Assembly: GCA_963678675.1 (NCBI GenBank)
Contig: OY783193.1
Location: 6,207,501 to 6,271,500, forward strand
Source: Xiphydria camelus
Lineage: Eukaryota; Arthropoda; Insecta; Hymenoptera; Xiphydriidae
Direction: 5' to 3'
DNA: 64,000 bases
Made by a program: the position numbers and the translations under genes. The notes under the pieces were generated by a model. It was not told the origin of the DNA. It worked only from the letters and a program-made list of their open reading frames with translations, and did not search any database. Below are positions 23,137 to 34,372 of the stretch, one piece after another (the stretch's first letter is position 1; each line of letters starts with the position of its first letter).

Positions 23137-25914
23137 ACGAGAGTGAGCAAATTTTTTTCTGCCTACCCAAATTCATAGTTTCGCGAGCAGTGTTCTACAT
23201 TATGCACTTATAAGGGCAGAGGAACCTGCGCGCTCTCCAGAGTATACCGTTCACATGGACACCTACCCCAAGGCTCGCACTCAAAACTCGATCATTTTCC
23301 TGCGGACGGCTTTCCCGGCTTTACGCAGGCTGAACGCTTATCCATCCATGTGTTCAAATTCACCCATGTGAAATATTGTTTCTCGACGTTTTTCTTCTCC
23401 GCATCGAATGGGTACGCGTACTCTCGGCTGCGATTACCATATATTTCCATGAAGAGCGCTTTTTAAATGGGCGAGTTGTACGGGATCGCGATATTCTATT
23501 TAATTTATCCATAAAGCGTTCAGCTGCAGAGGATATATCGTGATGCGATTGGTTATTTTATAACGCTCGAATGGTATGTATGGAAGCGCGCGGTAATACA
23601 GCTTCATTTTCTGGGGGAGGGGGGGGGGGGGGAGGGAGGAGGAAATAATTAGATTGTAATTTAGCCAATCCCGAAGATAATTGAAAAGCCAAATTTGAAC
23701 GCACAGTTATATATTCCTAAAGTTTGCATAATATTTAGAAGTTAAAAGAGTATGAAAATCATTTTATTCACATGCAAAAAGTATTGTACAGAGATGTCCT
23801 AATTCAATGTAAATTATTAGATACGATACACACGATGCAATCGAAAGATGCTCCACATTTGATTCGTTCATTTTCTCGTGGAAAATTCCCTCGCTTCGAA
23901 TCTCGTTGAGCGAGTCTGCGTGCAAATAATAATTGGGTGCGGTAATTTTATAGCGAAGTAAGTCCGATCGCGAGTTCTCAATTGGTCAGGAGTGGTTAGT
24001 CGGTTTGGAAAAAAGAACGAGAATAACGGAGCATCATCGAGGATCGACGGAGCTCTTATATTCTCGAAGGAACCGGATAACGTAGCTTCCCGCGGAATCG
24101 TAATTATAAATATTGGAGAAACGGAATACACTCGATCCAGTAGGAGGAAGCTTCATTCTCCTCGTTTCAAATAAGGCGGTAAACTAATCCTCGTACTTCT
24201 GTGTTTCATCTTGTAGGTCTCACATCTCAGACATTTTTATTACAGATTTAAACAAAAACGTACCGAAAACTTCTATTCGATATAAATAGAGAGAGAAATA
24301 GAAATGAGTAATTTTTTTTGGATTTCCAATAATTTATTGCACCTGATCGTTCTTTAACATTTACCAAGAGATTTGCATGAACTGATTTTGCTTATCGGTA
24401 TTCCACGTAATCTTGCGTAAAAATGCAACGATGCGTTGACCCAGTCGAGCGAGCCTTCGCGATTTCTCTATATTTAAAAATACGCTACTTTTACTCGACG
24501 AGATTCGAAGCTAACGAGAATAAAATATCCATTCGGTTATGTTGACTATAGGGTGGCAGTGAAATTAAATTAAAAACATGTACCTTTATTTCAAAAAATG
24601 CCATCAATTCTTTTAAATAAAAATAATAAATCCTTGCAAATTATTTCAATTTGAAAAAAAGGGCAAAATATCCAGTTTTACTTATCTGAAATGACTTTCT
24701 TGTCCAATTAGAACCGCGGAGGAAATCAAATATAATGATCATAAATAATAGCTGGAATTAATTTACAACAATAAATCTATTACAACAAATTTTATTTATT
24801 AATTTCATTTTCACTTCATTTTATTAATGTACGACAAATATATATTTTTTTCACTTTAATTTACGATCTTCTCCAATCACTCTTAAATAAATGGGAAAAG
24901 TAAATGTATCGGGCTTTCGCTACTACCCCTTCAAGAATAACTGACCCATTGAATTATCGGTTTGATTATAAGCTCGCCATTCGCTTTGTTGCGAGCGCCG
25001 TTTGCTCTCCTCGTTACCGCACATCCGCAGGATACATTCGTCGATTGACTCGTCGGGAGTCTCTGGAGACGTTCGGGGGATTTCAGAAACATTCGCGAAC
25101 TTTCAGAGGGGCATAAATTCACTCGAAGGGGAGTTATATATTAAATATATATGGAAGAAATTCGCAGGAACAAAATTTGCCGAGCCTACTCGTGTGTGTA
25201 TTCCAGCGAGAGCTAATCGCTATTTAACATCTAACCTGAACTTTTTAAAGTTTCTCGATGGGGTGGAGGCTACCCCTTCAGGCAGTCGATCGAGCATACT
25301 CGAGCCCTAATACCTCGACTTCAGTTAATTACCGAACCTTTCGAGGGAGAAAGGGCGGTTAAGTAGCTTTATCGCCTCTAGAGTATACGGCAGGGAAAAT
25401 TTATCCTACATGGAGATCCTCTTCGGTTAAAACTTCCCAATAATTTGTCAGCGTCAATTCGATTGATCCATTACTTGTTCTATATTTTTACAATCTGTAA
25501 AATCTCGAGGATGGGATGAAAGAGAGAAAAAGGGAGAGAGAATGAAAATAAACGAAGAGAAAATGAGGAAGAGTAGGAGAAGAAGAAGGTGAAGAAGGTA
25601 AAGAGAGAGGTGTTGGTATTATATAAAAGGAAGGGTGTTAACACATTAATTATATAGGGTCAACTATAGGATGGTTTAATTTACAGTCAACACCTGATTC
25701 GAGTATCTGTCTTGAAGAGCCACTGTCTCAATATTAAAACTTCCCTTTAATTGCTTCTTGCCCTCTGTAATTTTTAAATGACAAAAGTATATTGATAAAT
25801 GATAAGCTAATAATCCACTTTCATTTTCATCTCATACTTTACATACACGGAAAAAGATAAATCGTAGCATTGAAAAAGTTTGCGGTAAATTTCGGGGCAA
25901 GGCCAATTTATTGT
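23137..25914. other. No gene seen
   Basis: It holds the G-rich tract at 23612 and a purine-rich stretch at 25510-25615. ORFs near 24900-25310 have no recognisable features. Confidence 0.5.
23612..23640. repeat. G-rich tract
   Basis: A run of G with only a few A (GGGGGAGGGGG...GGAGGGAGG), also able to form quadruplexes. Confidence 0.9.
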
Positions 25915-26010
25915 TACGATAACTACAATTTTAGTAAAAATTACAACAACGCTTTCAACTTCTACAAATTTAACTATAATTTTTACTAAAATTGTAGTTG
26001 TAACGATAGA
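25915..26010. repeat. Short foldback sequence
   Basis: TTACGATAACTACAATTTTAG and AAAAATTAC are mirrored by TTTTTACTAAAATTGTAGTTG and TAACGATAG. It probably belongs to a MITE whose outer limits are unclear. Confidence 0.6.
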
Positions 26011-26331
26011 TAGAAGAATCCCCCCTTTCTCGTAGATCGAGACTTGATTTTTTCAAGAAAGTTCAATAGTTATATCAAATTAATTCGTAAGTTCATAGAT
26101 AATGTGAGATAAAAGTGGTTGAAATTGATCGCAATAGCACAACTCCACCCTAGACTTCAAACTACGCGTGAGATTTGTATAAGATTTTCAATTTTATCTC
26201 TTTCAGATAAAGAGGAATTCCCTCCCGCGTCTCGCGCGGAATTTCGAAAAACACGATAATTCGAAGAAAGCGCGCGCCGCGAGTGTGGTATTGACGGAAA
26301 AATCATCGGGGGATGCGAAAGCCGGAGGGAG

Positions 26332-26488
26332 ATGACGTCGGGACCAGCCTGGGGGGCGAGGTTGTTCCTCGTGCTGGCCACGACCACGATTGTCATCGCG
26401 AATTATCACCAGCAGCACGATAACTCCGTCCACGGCAAGGATCGCGAGTCATTTCCGACTTTCTCGAAGAACGTCACTCGACATCACG
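26332..26488 (+). CDS. Probable first coding exon of a secreted or membrane protein (partial)
   Basis: The reading frame opens with ATG at 26332 (purine at -3) and runs 52 codons plus one base to a splice donor, G|GTGAGT, at 26488/26489. If the donor is ignored, the frame stops a few codons later. The peptide begins MTSGPAWGARLFLVLATTT and continues IVIANYHQQH, which is a typical signal peptide: a short polar or basic start followed by a hydrophobic stretch at about residues 10-23. A polar segment follows, with an N-glycosylation sequon (NVT) near the end. The start was chosen because the leader directly follows this ATG, although the frame is open for some distance upstream. The exon would end in phase 1. 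No downstream exon was found, so the first intron would exceed 37 kb. I do not recognise the protein. Neuronal cell-surface Ig-family genes such as dpr have this layout, but that is speculation. A pogo-like element lies 74 bp beyond the donor. Confidence 0.55.
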
Positions 26489-26561
26489 GTGAGTCATGAT
26501 CAGGAATCCCGTTGCACCGGGAAAAGTGTTTATTTACAGCTGATAAATGTTCCTTCGAATA

Positions 26562-27102
26562 CAGTAGGTTCTCGATTATCCGAACCTCTGCTATTCGAAG
26601 CCTCTGTCATCCGAACTACAAATTGCTTCGTCCGATCATTCAATTATTCGAATTAGTTTCATCCAGATTTTTTATTATTTGAACATCGGTTCGAAATTTT
26701 GGAAGACATACACTGTCGCGCGTTACAACACTGCAAATAAAACCGGCGTTCGAATGTATCCAAGTTCATATCGCCTTTCAGGACTTTAATTTGCTTGTAT
26801 ATTAGTTTTCTCATTGTGAGAGAAATCGATATCGATAATCGATAATACTTTTATTACTGTTGGTCATATGCCGACAAAAAATTATGAATTTCATGATAGA
26901 AAAGCCCTAAACTAAACATTCAACTTCTATAATCTTTTACAAATGTTTATAATCAACAATATATACGGACTAAGAGTTATGTTTGAAATATCGTTTTATT
27001 GTGAAACATCATTTCGCTCATCATAGCTATTCTATTATCTGATCTTTCGCTAATCCGAACTAAGCCTGGCCCCAATTGATTTGGATAATCGAGGTCCTAT
27101 TG
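26562..27102. mobile_element. pogo/Tigger-like non-autonomous element with TA duplication
   Basis: The left end TA|CAGTAGGTTCTCGATTATCC and right end GGATAATCGAGGTCCTATTG|TA are inverted, with TA on both sides. The CTCGATTATCCGAA-type end is characteristic of pogo-group Tc1/mariner elements. At 541 bp it has no transposase ORF. Confidence 0.85.
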
Positions 27103-27853
27103 TATTGAAAAGCAATAAATGTCGTAAAAATTGACGAATATGTCGTACCAATGAGAAAAAATATTCCAATGAAAAATATCTTCTCACCATATACGAGTAT
27201 TTTTGAACAAACGTTTAGCAACTTTAAGTAAATTCTTTCTCCGATGCACTTCTCGACAAAACGGAGTAAATACGGATTATCCATCGGGGAGAGCGTAGCA
27301 CGTCCGATCGTCGAGCGCTACTCTTCCTCTCCATACACTGAAAGCGGGAGAAAAGAAGGAGCTGCAGCTTTTCCGAGGCAGCACCATTCAATATGCAGCG
27401 CGAGTCCATCCGTTACTTTCGAGTCTATAGCGATAAAACAATTTTCAACAAGCTGCTGCGCTGCAGGATGAAGCCGTTGCTGCTGCTGTTACTTCTGTAG
27501 CGCTGTGCTGTAGCTGCTATCGCCTGCGGTGCCGCGTAGCTCGTAGAATATTCTAAGAAACGCGGGACTCAATTTTCCAGGAGGTATAGTGGCTGCGCGA
27601 TGCCGGCCTCGCTACGGACGCGTCTTTCCATCGAATCTACTATCCGGGAAGTAAGTTTGAATATCGGTTTCCACGATCGGAAGGAAAATGGGGTTTGGGG
27701 AAAATAGAGTGAAAAATAGGCTATCAAAATTTTGATTCTTCCATTCGATTCGTGAGCTCTGTCCTTATTGGAATGGTCGAAACAATGGTTCGCATTCACT
27801 TCGTGGAGAGTAAGTTCAAATTCGAAGGCTATTGCCTTGAGGGCACAAATGTA
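27103..27853. other. No gene seen; probable intron of the gene starting at 26332
   Basis: A CTG/GCTGC-rich patch lies at 27450-27535. No exon was seen. Confidence 0.4.
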
Positions 27854-28076
27854 CACGGTGTCCCAGAAAATGCACGCCAGCGTAGCGGGTTGCATATCGG
27901 TAGACGCACCCGATCCAAGATGGTTCTCTAAAATTCGGTGGTAATACCGACAGCCCAGACACGAACCGAATAGACGTTCTAGTCCGAAAGACATCGGTCA
28001 TCTCAATAGTGATGAATGTGACAGACGCTTCTTATAGTTTGATAATCGTTTGGCGTGTATTTTCTGGGACATCCTG
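27854..28076. mobile_element. TA-flanked MITE with GTGTCCCAGAAAATGCACGCCA-type ends
   Basis: TA|CACGGTGTCCCAGAAAATGC is mirrored by GTATTTTCTGGGACATCCTG|TA, giving about 26-bp inverted ends and a TA duplication. This suggests the Tc1/mariner superfamily. The body is GC-rich and non-coding. Confidence 0.8.
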
Positions 28077-28255
28077 TATAGCTAACGCCATTTGTGACTA
28101 ATTTGGAACATAATTTGAGAATTTAAAAATACTAGAATTTGTTTCCGCTCTGTCTCCTTCTCCTTCTCTGTCTGTAATTAAAGCGAAAGTCAAGAACTAA
28201 ATGTATTTATCATGTATAAATACGTCAAAATTATTTTCCGAAATCATAACCGCCA

Positions 28256-28514
28256 CACTGAGAAAAAGGATATTTCAAAATGTAGCTAGCCATCCCAGAA
28301 AGTGTAGGGGAAAAACTCCAGGTATGGAACTTATATGTTTTGTATAGAATTCTATAGGGTTTAAATTGATGTCTAACAGAACTAAATTGTATACAGTGTA
28401 GTATTTATTAACCGAATTCTCATAACTGTACTATTACTAGATTACTTACCTGGAGCTTTTCCCCGTACTTTTTGGAATTGAATACTAAATTTTGAAATAT
28501 TATTTTGCTTAGTG
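28256..28514. mobile_element. CACTGAG-end MITE, family B
   Basis: The left end CACTGAGAAAAAGGATATTT is inverted at the right (AAATATTATTTTGCTTAGTG). The inverted repeats extend about 70 bp to the paired AAACTCCAGGTATGG and TTACCTGGAGCTTTT. The body is unrelated to family A. Confidence 0.8.
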
Positions 28515-29081
28515 TATACAAGAGTGACGAGATTGAAAAATAATAAAATTACCATTAGCAGACCATGCTGTAAATTGCAGCTATCGTGTTCGTTTGTAAT
28601 GATTATTTTATTGTAACCGATATTTTACGGACTTATTTCTATTTCGGGAAATGTATTATACAATAGAATGATACCTACGTATATTTTGAGAAAAACATGT
28701 TTTATTACGCCGAAGAGAATAATTGCAGAAAGAGAGACAGCGGAAGAAAATTTCTGATATAGTGGTAACTTTTCAGTAAACATAATTGATTCGAAAAATC
28801 TACACATCAGATTTCCCTAGGCGGTCCAAGGACTCCTTAAATCCTTGAGATTAATCGTTCGTATCTTCCAAAATTTGAGGTACTTCCCTGACATCCGGTT
28901 TACACTGTCCCTTCCCTGTTTCAAAAGTTCTTAGATAACAAAACGGCATCCCCATCGCGCCTCGGTTTCATTTTCTGGTCTCTGTACCCTCGATAACACG
29001 CGCAAAAGCCGCGAGAGGACGATAAAAAGCGCGACCTCCGTCAGAAGCAAGACGTAGGTCAGAGGCAGACAACGAACTAGT

Positions 29082-29121
<40 letters not shown>

Positions 29122-30730
29122 GAGGAAGGGAGAGAGCAAAAATAGAACACCTCGGCACGACGCAATCGGAGGCGTCCGACACCCCATGCCGGTTACCATC
29201 CCGCGGCGCCTTCGCCACCCCCGAAGCACGACCGCCTCCATTGTCTTTTTGCCGGTTGCGCGACGGTCCCGTGCGAGGAAAAACGAAGGGTGTCTCGCGA
29301 GCGCGCGGCAAACGGAAAAAAAGCAGCCCGCATTTGGAGCTGACGTAAAATACGCGTGACATCGATGAATTATATTTCGTTAAAGGATTTCGACGGGGCA
29401 AGTTTTGACCGCGACAACTACCACCGGCTACGCAGCGGTTGCAATCCCACTGCGCAGGTCTCCCCCGTGTTCTCTCACCCTTTCCCTTTATTAAAGTTTC
29501 GGTTCGGTCTAGACTCGTTTATTATCCCCCGTCTTTTTATTTTCTCGGGTTTGTTATTTCTTCAACGAGATTTATATTCGCGGAGCAAATCTCGGTAGAA
29601 AAACCAATGTGCGGGCTTGGACCCTCCCCGTATCTTCCCGAGTCAAAATTCAGATCATATACTTTAAGGTCTTACCGTTCAATAAGAAATATGGGGATCT
29701 AAAGAGGATTTCTTTCTATTGAGTTTATCTTCTATTTAGTATCCCCAAAATGCAGATATTTCCAATTCTTCCACTTAGAGGTCCATAAGTAAATAAAAAA
29801 AAATAAAAACCAACTAAAGAGCAATACAATCATCGAAATCGATTCAGATTTGACAGAGAGATAAAGTAACGTATAAAAAAATGCGTCGAATTGAAAACCT
29901 CCTGTTTTGAAGTCGGTTAAAAATAGGGCATAGTTAGCAACCCATAACAATCCTCCACATCCTATACGGAGAGAAAAGAGACAATCACTCGCTCTTCTCC
30001 ACACTGCGCCTCGCTCTGATTTCCACGACTATACTTACGCGCGCTAAGACTGCGAGCTAAGTGGATACACGCGCGGAGCATGTTGCCACCGTCGTAAAGC
30101 CATGCAAATTTTCCCCTCGCTCGCGCGCGCGGAAGCGGCGCCTCTGCGTTATGCAAATTTTCGACCCCCCGTTGAAAGATTGCCGCCGAGTGGAAGAGGG
30201 ACGACGGGGAGCGTGGGAAACAATAGAAAGAGGGAGATAGAGAGGAAGAAAGAAATAAACGGCAATTCGATATTTTCCAGCTGTTTTCCGACGAGCCGCA
30301 TCGAATAACGCGATTATCATTTGCGGCAGCCAACTGCAGCTGTCTCGTATATATACGCGCCTCTCGGTATAGCCGCGCGCCCCGCCGTCGGTGCCGGATT
30401 AGCGCGGTAACTTACGTGGTAACTGGAGCAGGATAACTCGTGCTTGGAAACGGATGTAAAGGTTGGAATATCGCGCGGGTGCGGTGAGGCGGTCCCCGCG
30501 CCGCGGCGACAGGATCGTTCGAAGAACGATCTTTGCCTTTCGGCGACGTTCAACGTTTCTCGCGCGTTTTGCTCGCGTTTTCGTCTCATCCGGCGCTGCG
30601 TCGTGAGGTAGTATAGGTATAGTGGCAACGTCTCGAGAGGGTCTCATCTTTTCTCCCTTTCGGGGCGTGGGGACCTCGGGGGAGGGAGAGTGAAAAATTC
30701 TCAACGTTCCATTCGGCTGAATACCTACGC
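28515..30730. other. No gene seen; GC-rich island at 28970-30700
   Basis: The GA microsatellite and CpG-rich sequence stand here. Overlapping ORFs on both strands have arginine- and serine-rich composition bias only. Confidence 0.5.
29090..29126. repeat. Microsatellite (GA)n
   Basis: About 14 GA units ending in GGGGGAGG. The minus-strand ORFs rich in SLSLSL come from it. Confidence 0.95.
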
Positions 30731-30831
30731 TGTGGGAAGAGTTTATTTGTAGTTAAAATAAATGTACCTATACTTGATTGTGGGGAGAGAAATATTTTAT
30801 TGGGCCAAGTAAATATAATATAGGTTAATTT

Positions 30832-30895
<64 letters not shown>

Positions 30896-31012
30896 AGAAT
30901 GTCTCTTTCATTTTAACAGAAATAGAGATTTGCTTGGGGCCCAAAAAAATATTTCTTTCGGCATAATCAAGTATACTGTATATTAACTATAAATAGACTG
31001 TTTTCTTAGTGT
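30731..31012. mobile_element. MITE, family with AAAACAGTTTATT ends, containing a long GT array
   Basis: The left end GAGTTTATTTGTAGTTAA is inverted at the right as TTAACTATAAATAGACTG. A 62-bp GT tract occupies 30833-30894 in the body. Confidence 0.7.
30833..30894. repeat. Microsatellite (GT)n, about 31 units
   Basis: Uninterrupted GT dinucleotides lie inside a MITE. Confidence 0.98.
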
Positions 31013-31093
31013 ATCTATATTGACTTGGTTTAAGTTTCTTTCCATCGATCGATACAACATGCATTTAGATCACTGAAATTTTCTCGGTATATC

Positions 31094-31384
31094 TACGGAA
31101 AAAAACTTAGTGAATCTAACCAAAATCCTGGAGATGATGACTAAACCATTTGATGAAATATGGTTCCTCCATCTGTTTGGTTAAATTTATCAAATTTTGG
31201 TTACAATAACTAAACATTTGATTAGAATAACTAAACATTTGATTGGAATAACTAAACATTTGATTGGAATAACTAAACATTTGGTTAGAATAACTTGATA
31301 TTTGGTCCAACTGATTAGTGTTTCGCTTAGAATAATTAAACTAGATGTGTTTTGTCATTTTAGACCAATTATTTTTCTCAGTGT
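31094..31384 (+). mobile_element. CACTGAG-end MITE, family A, with internal 21-bp tandem array
   Basis: It shows the family motifs CCAAAATCCTGGAGATGATG and GGTTCCTCCATCTGTTTGG, and ends CAATTATTTTTCTCAGTG. Five units of about 21 bp (GATTGGAATAACTAAACATTT) lie at 31198-31302. Confidence 0.8.
31198..31302. repeat. 21-bp tandem repeat inside a MITE, about five units
   Basis: Two units are identical and the others differ at one to a few positions. The repetitive MFSYSNQ peptide on the minus strand is a by-product. Confidence 0.9.
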
Positions 31385-31469
31385 ATACATTCAAGCAGTG
31401 CGATGTGCCTACGTACTTATCGTTAAATGCATGGGTCGAAGCAAAAATCGGCAAAGAAAAAATCCTGCG

Positions 31470-31717
31470 CCGAGAAAACAGTTTATTAATAGCTAATAAA
31501 TATAATTTCAAATAGGCGAAATAAATATTTCATTAGGACAAGAAAATATATATGTTAATTATTAAAATCTTCATTTTTTACTCAAATGGTTGCCTCAAAA
31601 GATTTAATTACACCAAATAAATACCGTTAACGAATATTTACTTGATCCAATAAAACGTTTATTCTGCCATATTCAAACAAACATTTACTAACTACAAATA
31701 AACTGTTTTCTCGGTGA
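31470..31717. mobile_element. MITE, family with AAAACAGTTTATT ends, uninterrupted copy
   Basis: The ends are CCGAGAAAACAGTTTATT and, inverted, AATAAACTGTTTTCTCGG. It supplies the empty site used to delimit the insertion at 17485. Confidence 0.8.
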
Positions 31718-32545
31718 GCGATTTCATGGAGTTGAACTATAATGTGCCTGAAGATCCGAACGTTCATTTCAACAAAAAAATTCAACTTTAAAAGACCATG
31801 GCCATTGTAGCATTTATTGATTACTTTATTTCCGATAGTCGCCTGGTTCGCAGAAATGTCTCTATAGGTCTAGTAATCAATAAACTCAACATTGGCCGTA
31901 ATCTCTTAAAATCAAAATTTGTCGTCCAAATTAACGTTCGTAATTTCAGGTACATGAACTATACGCGAAAAAGTAAAAAAGAATTTTTCTCTCTCTCTCT
32001 CTCTCTTTCTGACTAAAAAAGATTTCAAGTGGAAATGAAGACTTCCCTCCTTTCCTCTGCTTTTTTTTTGGTGACTCCTCCGAAACTTTCGTATTTATTT
32101 AATTAAGTTATGGTGCGGATTGCTCTCCTTCCATTGCGGCTTAATTACGGTTACTCCTTTATTTACATTTTCCCCACCTTTCACTACACCCATGCTCTTC
32201 TCTCTTCCCCTCTCCCCCTCACTCCTTCACCCCTCTCCCCCTCTCTCTCTTCCTGACCCTTTTTCCATTTCTCGAGTATTCCGATCGATTTGACCCGGTA
32301 ATTAACGCACGGCTCGAATCGAACGACGCGCGAATGTAATAAATTCTAGGTGCGAAAGATTAATTAATCCGTTATGGAATTGATCGGCTGATTGATCGAT
32401 TCGTCGAAGCAACTGACGCGACAGTTTCACTTCTCACGTCTGAAATACATCCACGCCTCTCAACGGGCGATCGTGTCAGATGTATCAAACTTCAGTCGAT
32501 GAACGATTCGTATAAAAAATGACTAAATTAAACTTATCACACGTA

Positions 32546-32865
32546 TACACTGTAAAAGTTTTTGTAATAACTTCATTTTACTTTTATGAAGTTTTTATCA
32601 TACAAGTTTATCCATTAAAATTACTATACGCGACTGAAACAATTAAATTTACTATAGATTTGATTGATTGGTTTTAAATTTACCACAAAACCACTTTAAA
32701 TATACTGAAATTAAATGATATTTTCAGCAAAAACTGTAAAATTCAAAACTTTTATCGAAAATCACAAATAACTCATAGTGGTTCATGTTACTGCGCTTGA
32801 CTTGTAATTTTACAATACCTTTGTATAGAAGATGTAGCAAATTTACAAATCCTTTTAACAGTGTA
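32546..32865. mobile_element. MITE with TACACTGT ends
   Basis: TACACTGTAAAAGTTTTTGTAA is mirrored by TTTACAAATCCTTTTAACAGTGTA. Inner similarity is weak. It is AT-rich and non-coding. Confidence 0.6.
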
Positions 32866-33719
32866 CGGTAGTAAGGAGCGTATATAACTAGTGTACAAGT
32901 ACGAGAATCTATTACTATCCTTTCCTCCACGAATAATTCAGAGAAGAGGTTTTCATATGTGCACATGCCTATGCATATCTATACGTATACGAGTACATAC
33001 ATATTAAAGACATATCATCGTAAGAGTCGCCCGCACCGCGTAAGTTTCGATACTCTCGCGTTCGTGTGCACATTATCTCGCGGTTAATCTCCGATTTTCC
33101 GAAGGATTCCGTGACTCCGAAGTTCTTCGCCGGGGAAGGCGGAGGGCAAAGTTTAAAAGCACTTTAACCGGTTCCGCATGGACGCACGTGGGAGTTTTCC
33201 CCACCTCCGAATGCCTAGGCGAGCGCACCCCTTATTTTCCGCGAGATTACCGAGGCGTTTCGCGCGTACGGATTATCCGCGTTCGACTTTCCGCGCGACT
33301 GGTACCAATGATATATAGGTATAGCGGCCCGCGTGGTCCGAGGTGACCCGTTTCACGGCGTGCGGTGCTGCGGTTCGTTTCGCGTTCGAGAGGGGATCGG
33401 ATTTTCACCGCGCGTCGGGATGACCCCGGCACGGCGTGATCGCCTACGCAAAACAAGGGGCGAAGCGCGGTGATAACGCTTTATGAATTGGCGGAGCGGA
33501 CACTTAATTACCCGACGCAGAAAGCGAATTAGCGCGCACGCGCGCGCGCGCGATTTGATTAACGCTCGATCCGCGCGGTTTATGTAAATGACGCCTTTGT
33601 ACGGCTAGTTGCCCGTGAATATCAACCAGTCTAACGGAGATGACGACAAAGGGGAGAATTCTGCGCGCGCGCGGTTATACCGCGGTGACTCGTGTACGTG
33701 CATACAAACACGAAAATAT

Positions 33720-33951
33720 TGATATCAGTTAATTTTACTGAATTTACAATAAAAGAGGTACGCATAAGGATTTTCTGATGTTCCTACTGTGCTTAAGAAA
33801 AATGTTTCCGAAGAAAGTAGCAAATCGTAACGTAAACTATCACGATTTAATATTTTCCAAAGAAAAATTAATGTATCGCACTGTAAAAACATTCGAAAAC
33901 CTTGATGTGCTTCTCTTTTATTGTAAATACAATAAAATTTACTGGCATCAG
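33720..33951. mobile_element. MITE, ends TTTTACTGTATTTACAATAAAAG, copy 2
   Basis: ACTGAATTTACAATAAAAG on the left and CTTTTATTGTAAATACAATA on the right are inverted. The body matches the copy at 21680 in several stretches, such as GGATTTTCTGATGTT. Confidence 0.8.
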
Positions 33952-34104
33952 TTTTTCCATGTATGTAGCTGCATAACAACACTATTGTTTTCATATGTGA
34001 ACTTACACGTGTTAACGTTGATATAGTATTGAAGGAAATATTATTTTCTCGCTATTTTATCGATGTAAGGATATGTGTGGCGAATATAATTAATGCGCCC
34101 GTAC

Positions 34105-34372
34105 ACAGAGAAACAATTGCTAGTGTCAAAAAAATATGTCTTGAATCAAGAATATAATATGAACTCTTAAACATTTTTAAGAATCCAGATTCTTGGTCGA
34201 AGAATATATATTTTTGATTCAAGAGTACCTTCATTGAAACAAGAAATTCTTTTTGCGCAAAAAAAAAACAATTACTAGAGCCTGTTAAATATTTTTTTGG
34301 ACGAAGAAAACCATGGCTTGGTCCTCGAATTATATGATGTTTTTGATTGAAGATTAAATTTTGTTGAATGCC
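34105..34372. repeat. Dispersed repeat of the same family, copy 2
   Basis: ACAATTGCTAGTGTC near the left and ACAATTACTAGAGCC in the middle flank a fold-back. GAAGAAAACCATGGCTTGG and AATTATATGATGTTTTTGAT match the other copies. Confidence 0.55.

Noticed and set aside
27466..27498. ATG followed by a leucine-rich signal-like run (MKPLLLLLLL)
   Set aside because: A TAG stop follows directly. It is a CTG-repeat artefact.
31116..31310. Minus-strand peptide with repeated MFSYSNQ, and CRISPR-like regular spacing
   Set aside because: It arises from the 21-bp tandem array inside a MITE. There are no spacers and the host is a eukaryote.
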